Assembly (NCBI GenBank): GCA_965227145.1
Contig: OZ245730.1
Span: forward strand, 1,364,001 to 1,428,000
Direction of reading: 5' to 3'
Length of the DNA stretch: 64,000 nucleotides
Source of the DNA: JACKAQ01 sp965227145
GTDB lineage: Bacteria; Calditrichota; Calditrichia; RBG-13-44-9; J075
Made by a program: the position numbers and the translations under genes. This document shows, one piece after another, positions 24,124 through 33,175 of this stretch (positions are counted from its first letter, which is position 1; each line of letters begins with the position of its first letter). The notes below the pieces were generated by a model. It had not been told where the DNA came from. It was given only the letters and a program-made list of their open reading frames with translations, and made no database searches.

Positions 24124-27100
24124 ATGAAGCTGTCCCATCTCAATGTTCTGTTTTGTTGCATGTTCCTGACCTCCGCGATGTTCGGGCAGGGGCGTTTGAT
24201 CGGCTTGGTTACCGATTCTTTGACGAATAATGAATTGATTGGTGCAAACGTGTATCTGGAGGGCACGGCACTTGGCACATCAACCGATTCCGATGGTGCA
24301 TACCGGATCGACGGTATTCCCGCAGGAAGTTACCGGCTCGTTGTCAGCTATCTCGGGTATCAGGAAAAATCCAAATCGATTCAGGTGGTAGATGACGAAA
24401 CCCAAACCGTCAACATCCCGTTGATTTACGATGTTGTGCAGGGCAAAGAAGTGACCATCACTGCCCAGGCAGATGGGCAGGTTGCCGCGATCAACCAGCA
24501 AATCAATTCCAAAACAATCATGAATGTGGTTTCTGAAGAAAAAATTCAGGAATTGCCGGATGCGAACGCTGCCGAAGCTGTCGGGCGATTGCCCGGCGTT
24601 GCCATCGAGCGATCCGGCGGCGAAGCCAACAAAGTTGTGCTGCGCGGACTCGATCCTGTTTTTACCACCATCACCATCGACGGTGTGCGCGTTCCCACGA
24701 CCGGCGTGGATGAGCGTGATGTGGATTTGAGCACCATTTCTCAGGGATCGCTTGCGGGGATCGAACTGCACAAAGCAATCACATCAGATATGGATGGCGA
24801 TGGCATTGCCGGCAGCATCAATTTTGTAACTCGCAAAGCGCCGGCAAAACGCACCCTGAAGTTGGATGCCCGCGGCGCATACAACGGCATCGAAGAATCG
24901 TACGGCCAATATGTCACCAGCCTGAAATATTCCGATCGGTTTATGAATGACAAAGTTGGCGTTCAGCTCAGCGGGAATCTGGAACAGCGTATCCGCAGCG
25001 ACGAAGAATACGATCCATCCTACAATTTCAACGCCGGGGGATTTGCCTGGCTGGTGAACGATATTCAACTGACCTACACCGACGAAGTTCGCAAACGCAA
25101 CGGCGTCAGTGCGCTGTTCGATTTCGACACACCGGATGGCGGAAATATCAAATTCAGCAACGTGTTCAGTCTTACCAATCGCAATTATGTCACTTACGAG
25201 CGCAATTATCCCATCGAAGATAAAGAGGATTTGTTTTATACCATCCGCGACCGAGAGCAGGAAATTGCCACATTCAACACATTTTTGAAAGGCGACAACA
25301 ACTTTTTGGGAATGGTATTGGACTGGAACGTGGCTTACGCCAGCTCCCGCAGCAAAATGCCATACGATTACACCATGAATTTTCACGAACCGTCGCTCGC
25401 CGATCCGGTGACGAATCAGCAGATTTCCGGTATGGGCGATCCATCGGATGACGTGCGCCAAACCGATCCGGTGAACATCATTCCGTTTGCATATAATAAT
25501 TTTGAAAGAGCCTATCTATACAACGCATTTTTCCGTGGCGAAGACGCCAAAGAAAATGAAATTACCGCGTATTTGAACTTCAGTAAACCGTACAATTTGA
25601 GCCACTCGCTTTCCGGTAATTTGAAATTTGGCGGAAAATATCGCTCAAAATCCCGTGAACGATCCTTCTCGGAAGAAGTTGGCGCGTATTACATCATGGC
25701 TTTCCCGCAATTTGTGAAAACCGAAGATGGCTCCATCGTTCCCAAAGATTTTACCGGAACCCGTTTTGAAAATCTGCAATTGGCCGGCTCCGGTCTGGTA
25801 TTGCTCACCAATTTTCTGGAAGGCGTTGATGACCGGGATGTGTTCGACAAATACCAATTGTATCCGTTGATAAACGTTGACGCCATCAACGAATGGTATG
25901 ATCTGAACAAAAATGGTTTCGACAATATTACCAATGATGAATATGATGTGAATCGCGAGCCGGACGTCCTGTTTTACGATATCGATGAACGCGTTTCCGG
26001 TGCGTATGTGATGAACACGCTGAACATCGGACAGAAATTCACCCTTATTTCCGGCATTCGCGGCGAATTTGAGGATAACAATTACAACTCGCGATATTCC
26101 CCGTCAACGCTGAGCGGTTTTCCGGTGCCCGCCGGCATTTACAACGACACGACTGCCTATCACAAAGAAACCGTATGGCTGCCGAACTTTCACCTGACGT
26201 ATCGTCCGTTAAATTTTTTGGGAATCCGGTTGGCTGCCTATCGCGCATTGCAGCGCCCGAACTTTAACGACCGGTTGGAAAATTACATCGCCCGACAGGC
26301 CGGAACGTTCTATTCCGGTAACTCCATTATTTTGGGAAACCCGGATTTGAAAGCCGCCAAAGCCTGGAATTTTGAGGTCAACACCTCATTTTTTGAAGGG
26401 AAATACGGGCTGTTTTCCGTCTCCGCTTTTTACAAAGATATTAAAGATATGATTCAGGTGATCGACGGGCTGGAGTTTAAAGGCTTTGACCTGCTCGATA
26501 GTTTGGAAATCAATTACAATATTCCCAATTCGTTTGTGACATCCGGCTATAATTTGCGCTATCCCTACAATTCCGATAAACCCACCAAAGTGTGGGGATT
26601 CGAAACGGAAGTGCAAACCAGCCTGCGCTATATGCCGGGAATGCCGGGCTTTCTGCGCAATATTGTGTTGAGCGGCAACCTCTCCATCGTGCGCACCGAA
26701 ACGTATGTGCCGCAACAAATTTTGGTAACAGACACCATTTTTATCGGACCGATTCCCATTCCGCAATCCCGCCGGGAGTTTGTCGAAAGCAAAGTAAAAC
26801 TAACCGGGCAGCCCAATTACATCGGGAATTTTGCGGTGGGTTATGATTACAGAGGATTTTCCGCTCGGCTCTCGACATTTTATCAGGCTGCCAGCAATTC
26901 CTCAACCACCAACGATGCCAACAGCACAACGGCAACTTTCAGCCAACGGATCGCTTTTTCCCGCTGGGATCTGAGCCTCAAACAGCGGTTAAACCCGATG
27001 ATTTCGTTCTATTTGAATTTGTATAACCTGACCGATACCAATGAAGGCTCGAACGTGATAAATCCGAATCGCAATTTCACGCTGGAAAATTATCGCCAGC

Positions 27101-27144
27101 ATTACGGCATTTCCGGCGATCTCGGGTTTCAGTTAACGCTTTAA
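24124..27144 (+). CDS. TonB-dependent receptor, glycan type (TIGR01782-like), first gene of the pectin locus
   Basis: A 1006-residue outer-membrane transporter with TAAGGAG before ATG 24124. A signal peptide (ending MFGQG) precedes a CarboxypepD_reg-like domain (residues 20-110, LIGLVTDSLTNNELIGANVY). The plug contains LPDANAAEAVGRLPGVAIER and DMDGDGIAGSINFVTRKAP, the signature of Caulobacter/Xanthomonas-type glycan receptors that work without SusD. The barrel ends with a family-like QFxL tail (GDLGFQLTL). With the lyases downstream it should import pectin oligosaccharides. A hairpin follows at 27178-27199. Confidence 0.92.
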   Translation: MKLSHLNVLFCCMFLTSAMFGQGRLIGLVTDSLTNNELIGANVYLEGTALGTSTDSDGAYRIDGIPAGSYRLVVSYLGYQEKSKSIQVVDDETQTVNIPLIYDVVQGKEVTITAQADGQVAAINQQINSKTIMNVVSEEKIQELPDANAAEAVGRLPGVAIERSGGEANKVVLRGLDPVFTTITIDGVRVPTTGVDERDVDLSTISQGSLAGIELHKAITSDMDGDGIAGSINFVTRKAPAKRTLKLDARGAYNGIEESYGQYVTSLKYSDRFMNDKVGVQLSGNLEQRIRSDEEYDPSYNFNAGGFAWLVNDIQLTYTDEVRKRNGVSALFDFDTPDGGNIKFSNVFSLTNRNYVTYERNYPIEDKEDLFYTIRDREQEIATFNTFLKGDNNFLGMVLDWNVAYASSRSKMPYDYTMNFHEPSLADPVTNQQISGMGDPSDDVRQTDPVNIIPFAYNNFERAYLYNAFFRGEDAKENEITAYLNFSKPYNLSHSLSGNLKFGGKYRSKSRERSFSEEVGAYYIMAFPQFVKTEDGSIVPKDFTGTRFENLQLAGSGLVLLTNFLEGVDDRDVFDKYQLYPLINVDAINEWYDLNKNGFDNITNDEYDVNREPDVLFYDIDERVSGAYVMNTLNIGQKFTLISGIRGEFEDNNYNSRYSPSTLSGFPVPAGIYNDTTAYHKETVWLPNFHLTYRPLNFLGIRLAAYRALQRPNFNDRLENYIARQAGTFYSGNSIILGNPDLKAAKAWNFEVNTSFFEGKYGLFSVSAFYKDIKDMIQVIDGLEFKGFDLLDSLEINYNIPNSFVTSGYNLRYPYNSDKPTKVWGFETEVQTSLRYMPGMPGFLRNIVLSGNLSIVRTETYVPQQILVTDTIFIGPIPIPQSRREFVESKVKLTGQPNYIGNFAVGYDYRGFSARLSTFYQAASNSSTTNDANSTTATFSQRIAFSRWDLSLKQRLNPMISFYLNLYNLTDTNEGSNVINPNRNFTLENYRQHYGISGDLGFQLTL

Positions 27145-27177
27145 CCAATCGAATAACAAGCTCCATATTTCCCGGTT

Positions 27178-27199
27178 GGCGCACATTCCGGTGTGCGCC
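27178..27199 (+). promoter_or_regulatory. Intercistronic hairpin
   Basis: The perfect stem GGCGCACA/TGTGCGCC has a six-base loop and no T-tract, and lies between the TBDR and beta-helix genes. It is likely an mRNA-stabilising or partial termination element that sets relative expression. Confidence 0.5.
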
Positions 27200-27244
27200 G
27201 CCAGCAATAATTCTTTACAGTTAAACTAAAAGGAGGTGGCTAAG

Positions 27245-28918
27245 ATGAAAATCAAGCTACGCTGTCTGAGTATTCTGTTTGCTGCATTATGTTTACCCTT
27301 TGTGTTATCTGCCCAAACGGGACCGCACGATATGATTATTCCCCCGTTTAGCGGAAGCAACTATTTGAACGATGTAATAACCGGCGATACGCTGGCCAAT
27401 GGTGATCGCGCAGATCTGGAACGGGTGTACTGGCTGGAACGCGATGGCACCTATCTGGTTAATTCCGCCATCCGCAATAACGAATGGGATGTTCGCATTC
27501 GCGCCATTGACGGTGCCGGAACCCGTCCCCTCGTTTACATGACTACGAACACCGGCTCCGGCAACTATCCCGGCGAAATTTTCCGCGTCGTTGCAGGAAA
27601 TGTCTGGATAAAAGACCTCCTTTTGGTGGGATATGTGGAAGCCGTTCCCGGCGAAATCGGCAACATTCCGTCCGGTTTGATCCGGGTGGACGGTGTTGGA
27701 TTTGATCTCGAAATTTACGGTTCAATTTTAACCCAAACCCGTGGCCAGCACATCCGTACCGAAGGCAGCTGCCGGTTGATCCGCATTCAGGATTGCGTAT
27801 TCTCAAATATGGGTGACCTCGGTCGTTCCAATTTTGGCGCCGGAAAAGCCATCGATGTTCGCGGAACATCCGTCGATTCGCTGGTGATGGTCAACAATAC
27901 ATTCGTGAATTTTCAGGATCGCGTGATTCGCCACCGCAGCAGCACCGGCGCAATCGGGACGTTCATTTTTGATCACAACACGCTGGTAAACGGCATGTCC
28001 TATCACGGTACTTTGGCGTTGGGCTGGGTCGGTAACGATGTGAAAATTACCAACAACCTGTTCCTCGATTCGTTTGTTGCCGGAAACGACACAGACGCAT
28101 CCCGTCAGGCCGAATTCAACGAAAGCGGCGAATCCGACGCTTTTGGATTGCCGCGGATGAACTGGATTTTTACCGTGCCGAATGACTCCACCAACTACGA
28201 AATTAGTGGCAACTATTACAGCGTATCCGCACCGGTTCAGGATTTCTACAATCGCCATTCAGCCGCCGGCGTTACCGGCGAAGGCGCACCGCTGACCTAT
28301 CACATCAACGGAAAACTGGGTGCAGATTCCGTAACCGCGTTCACAAAAGAACTGATCGCACCGGCAAATGTGCCCGAAGTGATGATCGCCATGGCTGATT
28401 GGTATCGCGATCCCAACGGTGGGAACAAAACCAAAAACACCGCAAATTTCAATCGCGATACGGATGATTTCGATCGTCGCTCATGGGAATATATGAACGA
28501 TACGCTGGATGTATCGTATCCCAACACAACCGAAGCCTACACCGGCGCAGACGGCGGATTTCCGGCAGGTGACCTGAACTGGTATCCGGCATTGAAAGAT
28601 TTGTGGGAAGCCGGCGGCAGAGTTGGCATCGAAAACGTGCCCAACGGCATCGCGAAAGATTTCCAACTGGAGCAAAATTATCCGAATCCGTTCAACCCGT
28701 CCACAAAAATCGAATTCAGCATTGGCACAACTTCGTTGACCCAACTCAATATTTATAACGTTACCGGTCAAAAAATTGCCACGCTGGTAAACAGTAAATT
28801 GCAGCCCGGCACCTATCGGGCAACCTGGGAAGCAGCAAATATTCCGTCCGGCGTTTATTTTTACACGCTGAAAACGGATAACGGCAGCCAAACCCGCAAG
28901 ATGATTTTGATGAAATAA
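27245..28918 (+). CDS. Secreted right-handed beta-helix protein with T9SS sorting domain (putative polysaccharide lyase)
   Basis: A 557-residue exported protein. ATG 27245 is preceded by AAAGGAGG, and the in-frame GTG 27236 lies within that RBS. The signal peptide ends at LSAQT. Residues 60-330 contain regular beta-helix rungs (VWIKDLLLVGYV, LEIYGSILTQTRGQHI, LVMVNNTFVNFQDR, VKITNNLFLDSF), resembling PL6/DUF5123-type lyase-like proteins. The C-terminus has NYPNPFNPSTKIEF and ends RKMILMK, a T9SS type A domain. It is likely a surface pectin-binding or pectin-cleaving protein; catalytic residues were not identified. Confidence 0.8.
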   Translation: MKIKLRCLSILFAALCLPFVLSAQTGPHDMIIPPFSGSNYLNDVITGDTLANGDRADLERVYWLERDGTYLVNSAIRNNEWDVRIRAIDGAGTRPLVYMTTNTGSGNYPGEIFRVVAGNVWIKDLLLVGYVEAVPGEIGNIPSGLIRVDGVGFDLEIYGSILTQTRGQHIRTEGSCRLIRIQDCVFSNMGDLGRSNFGAGKAIDVRGTSVDSLVMVNNTFVNFQDRVIRHRSSTGAIGTFIFDHNTLVNGMSYHGTLALGWVGNDVKITNNLFLDSFVAGNDTDASRQAEFNESGESDAFGLPRMNWIFTVPNDSTNYEISGNYYSVSAPVQDFYNRHSAAGVTGEGAPLTYHINGKLGADSVTAFTKELIAPANVPEVMIAMADWYRDPNGGNKTKNTANFNRDTDDFDRRSWEYMNDTLDVSYPNTTEAYTGADGGFPAGDLNWYPALKDLWEAGGRVGIENVPNGIAKDFQLEQNYPNPFNPSTKIEFSIGTTSLTQLNIYNVTGQKIATLVNSKLQPGTYRATWEAANIPSGVYFYTLKTDNGSQTRKMILMK

Positions 28919-28942
28919 TCTGATTTTTTGGGATGAACATGC

Positions 28943-28976
28943 GATCAGCGGCGAAAACCAACTGTCGCCGCTGATC
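28943..28976 (+). promoter_or_regulatory. Intercistronic hairpin
   Basis: The perfect 12-bp stem GATCAGCGGCGA/TCGCCGCTGATC has a 10-base loop and no following T-run. It separates the exported beta-helix gene from the hydrolase genes. Confidence 0.5.
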
Positions 28977-29035
28977 AAATTGAAATGAAATTATACAGAA
29001 CAGGACATCGAAAAACTGTGAACGGGTATCTGCAA

Positions 29036-30238
29036 ATGAAATTCTCACTGAATGGGTTAATAGCGCTCGCGCTGATAATGTTGGCAACCGGCTGCGTTGA
29101 GAAAAAAGCGCCGGAAACAGCAGCACAACCGGAAAAATGGTCTGTCCGGATGGCGGAATCGGTGATGCAGCGAAACCCCGAACCGTGGATGATCGATTTT
29201 CAGGAAAAACCGCGATGGGAATACACCCAGGGTTTGGTGCTCAAATCTATTCTCGAGGTCTGGAAAGCCACCGGCGATGACAAATTTTTCAATTATGTGA
29301 AAACATATTACGATCAATTTGTTCGCGAAGATGGCAGTATTTGGCTTTACGACAGAGAGCTCTACAACATCGACCGCATCAATCCCGGTAAACCGCTGTT
29401 TGCGCTGTACGAAAAAACCGGTGACGAAAAATTCAAAAAAGCGCTGTTTGTGCTGCGCGATCAAATGAGAGAGCACCCGCGCACCAACGAGGGCGGATTC
29501 TGGCATAAAAAACGTTATCCCTACCAAATGTGGCTGGACGGGCTATACATGGCGGGTCCGTTTTTGGCGCAATTTGCCAAAACGTTCGATGAACCGGCGT
29601 TGTTTGACGATGTCGCCAATCAATTTATCTGGATGGAAAGCCACGCCCGCGACGAAAAAACCGGATTGCTGTATCACGCATGGGACGAAAGCCGCCAGCA
29701 ACGCTGGGCTGATCCGGAAACGGGCGTTTCGCCGCATTTTTGGGGACGCGCAATGGGCTGGTACGCGATGGCGTTGGTGGATGTGCTCGATTTTATCCCG
29801 GAAAATCATCCGAAACGACAGGATATCATCAATATTTACAAACGTTTAGCCGAAGCGCTGGCAACAGTTCAGGACCCGGAAACCGGGGTTTGGTTTCAGA
29901 TTGTCGATTTGCCGGATCGCGAAGGCAATTACCGGGAATCTTCCGCATCATCGATGTACGTTTACGCCTATTTTAAAGCGTTGCGCAACGGATACATCGA
30001 CGAAAGCTACCGGAGCGTCGCCCAAAAAGGCAACGATGGAATTCTCAAACAATTTATCGAAGTGGATGAGCAGGGTTTGGTAAACATCACCAACGCCTGC
30101 GCAGTTGCCGGACTCGGCGGCGACCCTTATCGGGACGGTTCGTTCGAATATTACATCGGCGAGCTTATCCGAACCAATGACACAAAGGCAGTTGGTCCAT
30201 TTATTCTGGCCAATCTGGAAATTGAATCTTTAAAATAG
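29036..30238 (+). CDS. GH105 unsaturated rhamnogalacturonyl/galacturonyl hydrolase, lipoprotein
   Basis: A 400-residue (alpha/alpha)6-barrel enzyme that removes the unsaturated uronate left by pectin lyases. ATG 29036 gives a signal peptide with lipobox LATGC, so it is probably anchored in the periplasm; ATG 28985 would extend it without an RBS. Family motifs are YPYQMWLDGLYMAGPFLAQF (catalytic Asp near residue 168), HAWDESRQQRWADPETG and FWGRAMGWYAMALVDVLD. The operon position between exported lyase and GH28 fits oligosaccharide trimming. The choice between YteR-like and galacturonyl specificity is open. Confidence 0.92.
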   Translation: MKFSLNGLIALALIMLATGCVEKKAPETAAQPEKWSVRMAESVMQRNPEPWMIDFQEKPRWEYTQGLVLKSILEVWKATGDDKFFNYVKTYYDQFVREDGSIWLYDRELYNIDRINPGKPLFALYEKTGDEKFKKALFVLRDQMREHPRTNEGGFWHKKRYPYQMWLDGLYMAGPFLAQFAKTFDEPALFDDVANQFIWMESHARDEKTGLLYHAWDESRQQRWADPETGVSPHFWGRAMGWYAMALVDVLDFIPENHPKRQDIINIYKRLAEALATVQDPETGVWFQIVDLPDREGNYRESSASSMYVYAYFKALRNGYIDESYRSVAQKGNDGILKQFIEVDEQGLVNITNACAVAGLGGDPYRDGSFEYYIGELIRTNDTKAVGPFILANLEIESLK

Positions 30239-30250
30239 ATAAGTAAAACA

Positions 30251-31687
30251 ATGAAAATGACACTGCTTCTCCAACGCAAACGGTTCCGAAATTTAGCTCA
30301 GGTATTTGGATTATTTTTAATGTGGATCGTCGCATTTTCTTTCACAGGATGTGATACTTCAAAATCCGAGCCATCCGTCGGTTGGGACAAAATCGACTAT
30401 ATTTTGGACCAGATTGTTCCGCCGACATTTGCGGACAACGATTTTTTGATAACGGAATTTGGCGCAGCCGGCGATAGCACAACAGACAACACCGACGCAT
30501 TCCGGAAAGCAATTGCAGCTTGCAACGCCGCCGGCGGTGGCAGGGTTGTGGTTCCGCCCGGCATTTTTATGACCGGCGCCATCCATCTCAAAAGCAACGT
30601 GAATTTGCACATCAGCAAAAACGCCACGGTTCGGTTCATCAAAGATCCGGCGAAATATTTGCCGGTGGTTTTCACCCGTTTTGAGGGCGTTGAGTGTTAC
30701 AATTATTCGCCGTTCATTTATGCGTATGAGCAAGAAAATATTGCGATTACCGGCAGCGGAACGCTGGACGGGCAGGGCGGCACGGATAACTGGTGGCCGT
30801 GGAAGGGGCAGGAAATTTACGGCTGGATTCCCGGAACACCGAACGGCAATGCAACCACCGACGAACTGTACGCGATGCCGGAAAAAAACATGCCGGTTGC
30901 CGAACGCATTTTTGGCGAAGGAAAATATTTGCGCACCAATTTCATTCAACCATATAAGTGCAAGAATGTATTGATAGATAGCGTAAAAATTATCCGTTCG
31001 CCGATGTGGGTGATTCACCCCGTTTTGAGCGAAAACGTAACCATTCAAAACGTAAAAGTGATCAGCCACGGCCCGAACAACGACGGCTGCAACCCGGAAT
31101 CTTCCCGGAATGTGCTCATCAAAAATTGCTATTTTGATACGGGTGATGATTGCATCGCCATAAAATCCGGGCGAAACGCCGATGGCCGGCGGGTGAACAT
31201 GCCCAGCGAAAATATCATCGTAACCGGATGCAACATGAAAGACGGGCACGGCGGCGTGGTTATCGGCAGCGAAATGAGCGGCGATGTGCGCAACGTGTAT
31301 ATCGAAGATTGTGTGATGGACAGCCCAAATCTGGATCGGGCGCTGCGCATCAAAACCAATTCCCTGCGGGGTGGGGTAGTGGAAAATGTATTCATGCGCA
31401 ACGTGACTGTCGGCGAGGTGAGTGACGCCGTTGTTCGCATCAATTTTTATTACGGTGAGGGTGATGTGGGTACGTTTACGCCGGTTGTCCGCAACATTTT
31501 TTTGGAGAAAGTTACCAGCAGCAAAAGCAAATATGCGCTGGCGCTGGATGGCTACGAGCGATCGCCGATTGCCAATCTCAACCTCAGCGAATGCACATTC
31601 GACGGTGTGAAAGATGGCAATATGCTGGCGCACTACACCAATTTAAATGTGAAAAATGTGTTCATCAATGGGCAAAAACAGAACTGA
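30251..31687 (+). CDS. GH28 polygalacturonase, lipoprotein
   Basis: A 478-residue glycoside hydrolase of family 28 that hydrolyses alpha-1,4-galacturonan. A signal peptide with lipobox FTGC precedes a right-handed beta-helix. Catalytic motifs are present: NDGCNPESS (about 276-284), DTGDDCIAIKSGR (about 295-307), GHGGVVIGSEMSG (about 331-343) and RIKTN (about 365-369). The long N-terminal region and single-chain size resemble exo-acting or rhamnogalacturonan forms. It follows GH105 by 12 bases and overlaps the next start, so the operon is tight. Confidence 0.95.
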   Translation: MKMTLLLQRKRFRNLAQVFGLFLMWIVAFSFTGCDTSKSEPSVGWDKIDYILDQIVPPTFADNDFLITEFGAAGDSTTDNTDAFRKAIAACNAAGGGRVVVPPGIFMTGAIHLKSNVNLHISKNATVRFIKDPAKYLPVVFTRFEGVECYNYSPFIYAYEQENIAITGSGTLDGQGGTDNWWPWKGQEIYGWIPGTPNGNATTDELYAMPEKNMPVAERIFGEGKYLRTNFIQPYKCKNVLIDSVKIIRSPMWVIHPVLSENVTIQNVKVISHGPNNDGCNPESSRNVLIKNCYFDTGDDCIAIKSGRNADGRRVNMPSENIIVTGCNMKDGHGGVVIGSEMSGDVRNVYIEDCVMDSPNLDRALRIKTNSLRGGVVENVFMRNVTVGEVSDAVVRINFYYGEGDVGTFTPVVRNIFLEKVTSSKSKYALALDGYERSPIANLNLSECTFDGVKDGNMLAHYTNLNVKNVFINGQKQN

Positions 31688-33014
31688 TAAACAATTGAAA
31701 ATATTAGCGATACTTCTGTTTTTGATATATCCGCTAATGGCACAGCAACCAGCGTTTCCCGGCGCGGAAGGATTCGGAAAATATACCGGCGGCGGACGTG
31801 GCGGCATCGTTATCGCAGTGACCAATCTGAACGATACCGGCGAAGGCAGTCTGCGCGCTGCCATCGAAACAGATGTTGCCCGCACCATCGTTTTTCGTGT
31901 TTCCGGCACAATCGATCTGGAATCCGCATTGCGGATTTCCCACGGAAATGTGACCATCGCCGGCCAAACAGCGCCCGGCGACGGCATTTGCCTGCGCAAT
32001 TATCCGCTGCTCATCGAGGCGGATAATGTGATCATCCGGTTCCTGCGCATCCGGCTCGGCGATCTCCGGCGGCAGCAGGAAGACTGCATTTCGGCGTATT
32101 TCCAAAAAGATATCATCATCGATCACTGCTCTTTTAGTTGGGGAATGGACGAAACCGCCACCGTTCGTGACAACGAGAACAGCACCGTTCAGTGGTGCAT
32201 CATCAGCGAAAGCTTGCACCGGTCATTTCACAAAAAAGGTGACCACGGCTACGGCGGCATCTGGGGTGGAAAAGGTGCAACGTATCACCACAACCTGATT
32301 GCACATCACGCCAGCCGGAATCCCCGTTTTCACGGCAGCCGTTATCATCACGAGCCGGAGAAAGAAGTTGTTGACTTCCGCAATAATGTGATTTACAACT
32401 GGGGATTCAACAGCGCGTATGGCGGCGAAGGCGGCAAACACAATCTCGTTGCCAATTATTACAAAGCCGGTCCGGGTTCGCAGCACAACAACCGGATTGT
32501 CGAGCCGTGGGATTCGACCAGCAGTTGGTTTATCGCGGAAAATGTTGTCGCCGGATTTCCGGCGATCAGCGCGGACAACTGGTCCGGCGGCGTTCAGGGA
32601 AAATACAAAGATAGCGTGATTGTCGCGGAAAAACCCTTTCCGGCACCGCCGGTCGAAACGCAATCGGCAACCGCTGCATTTGAATGGGTGCTCGAATCAG
32701 TTGGTGCTATTTTCCCGAAACGCGATGCGGTTGATCAGCGCATTATTCGGGAAGTACGCGACGGAACCGCAACTTTCGGCGGCAGTTGGGGCGAAAAATC
32801 GGGAATTATCGATTCGCAAGCGCAGGTGGGCGGCTGGCCGGAGCTGCACAGCGCCGTTGCTCCGGCAGACAGCGATCACGACGGAATGCCGGATGAATGG
32901 GAATTGGCCAACGGGCTGAATCCCGCCGATCCCGCCGATCGCAACGCCGATTTCAACGGCGACGGCTACACCAATCTCGAAAAATATCTCAACAGCCTCG
33001 TTTCAATGAACTAA
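31668..33014 (+). CDS. Pectate lyase (PL1-like) with C-terminal calcium-loop segment
   Basis: A 448-residue exported lyase that cleaves polygalacturonate by beta-elimination. ATG 31668 (or 31656) lies inside the end of GH28, so translation is coupled. The signal peptide ends at PLMAQ. The mature start FPGAEGFGKYTGGGRGG, then VTNLNDTGEGSLRAAI and DHCSFSWGMDE, is typical of bacterial PL1. The Arg region ASRNPRFHG likely supplies the catalytic base. The C-terminus has DSDHDGMPDEWELANGLNP and DFNGDGYTNLEKYLN, a thrombospondin type 3-like calcium segment. No T9SS tail is present, so it is probably periplasmic. Confidence 0.92.
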   Translation: MGKNRTDKQLKILAILLFLIYPLMAQQPAFPGAEGFGKYTGGGRGGIVIAVTNLNDTGEGSLRAAIETDVARTIVFRVSGTIDLESALRISHGNVTIAGQTAPGDGICLRNYPLLIEADNVIIRFLRIRLGDLRRQQEDCISAYFQKDIIIDHCSFSWGMDETATVRDNENSTVQWCIISESLHRSFHKKGDHGYGGIWGGKGATYHHNLIAHHASRNPRFHGSRYHHEPEKEVVDFRNNVIYNWGFNSAYGGEGGKHNLVANYYKAGPGSQHNNRIVEPWDSTSSWFIAENVVAGFPAISADNWSGGVQGKYKDSVIVAEKPFPAPPVETQSATAAFEWVLESVGAIFPKRDAVDQRIIREVRDGTATFGGSWGEKSGIIDSQAQVGGWPELHSAVAPADSDHDGMPDEWELANGLNPADPADRNADFNGDGYTNLEKYLNSLVSMN

Positions 33015-33175
33015 AATCCATCAAAAATACGCTCCTTTTTTCAATCCACAGTCCAGCTTTTCAGCAAAAATGTTCGCTGTAAATATTGATATTGACCGAC
33101 TTCAGGTTTGATATTCCACCGGATATTTGATATATTTTGCGAAATTGTTATTTGGCAACAAAACGGGGAGTCATC

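Noticed and set aside
30359..31633. 424-residue minus-strand frame
   Set aside because: It is antisense to the GH28 gene, which has all its catalytic motifs.
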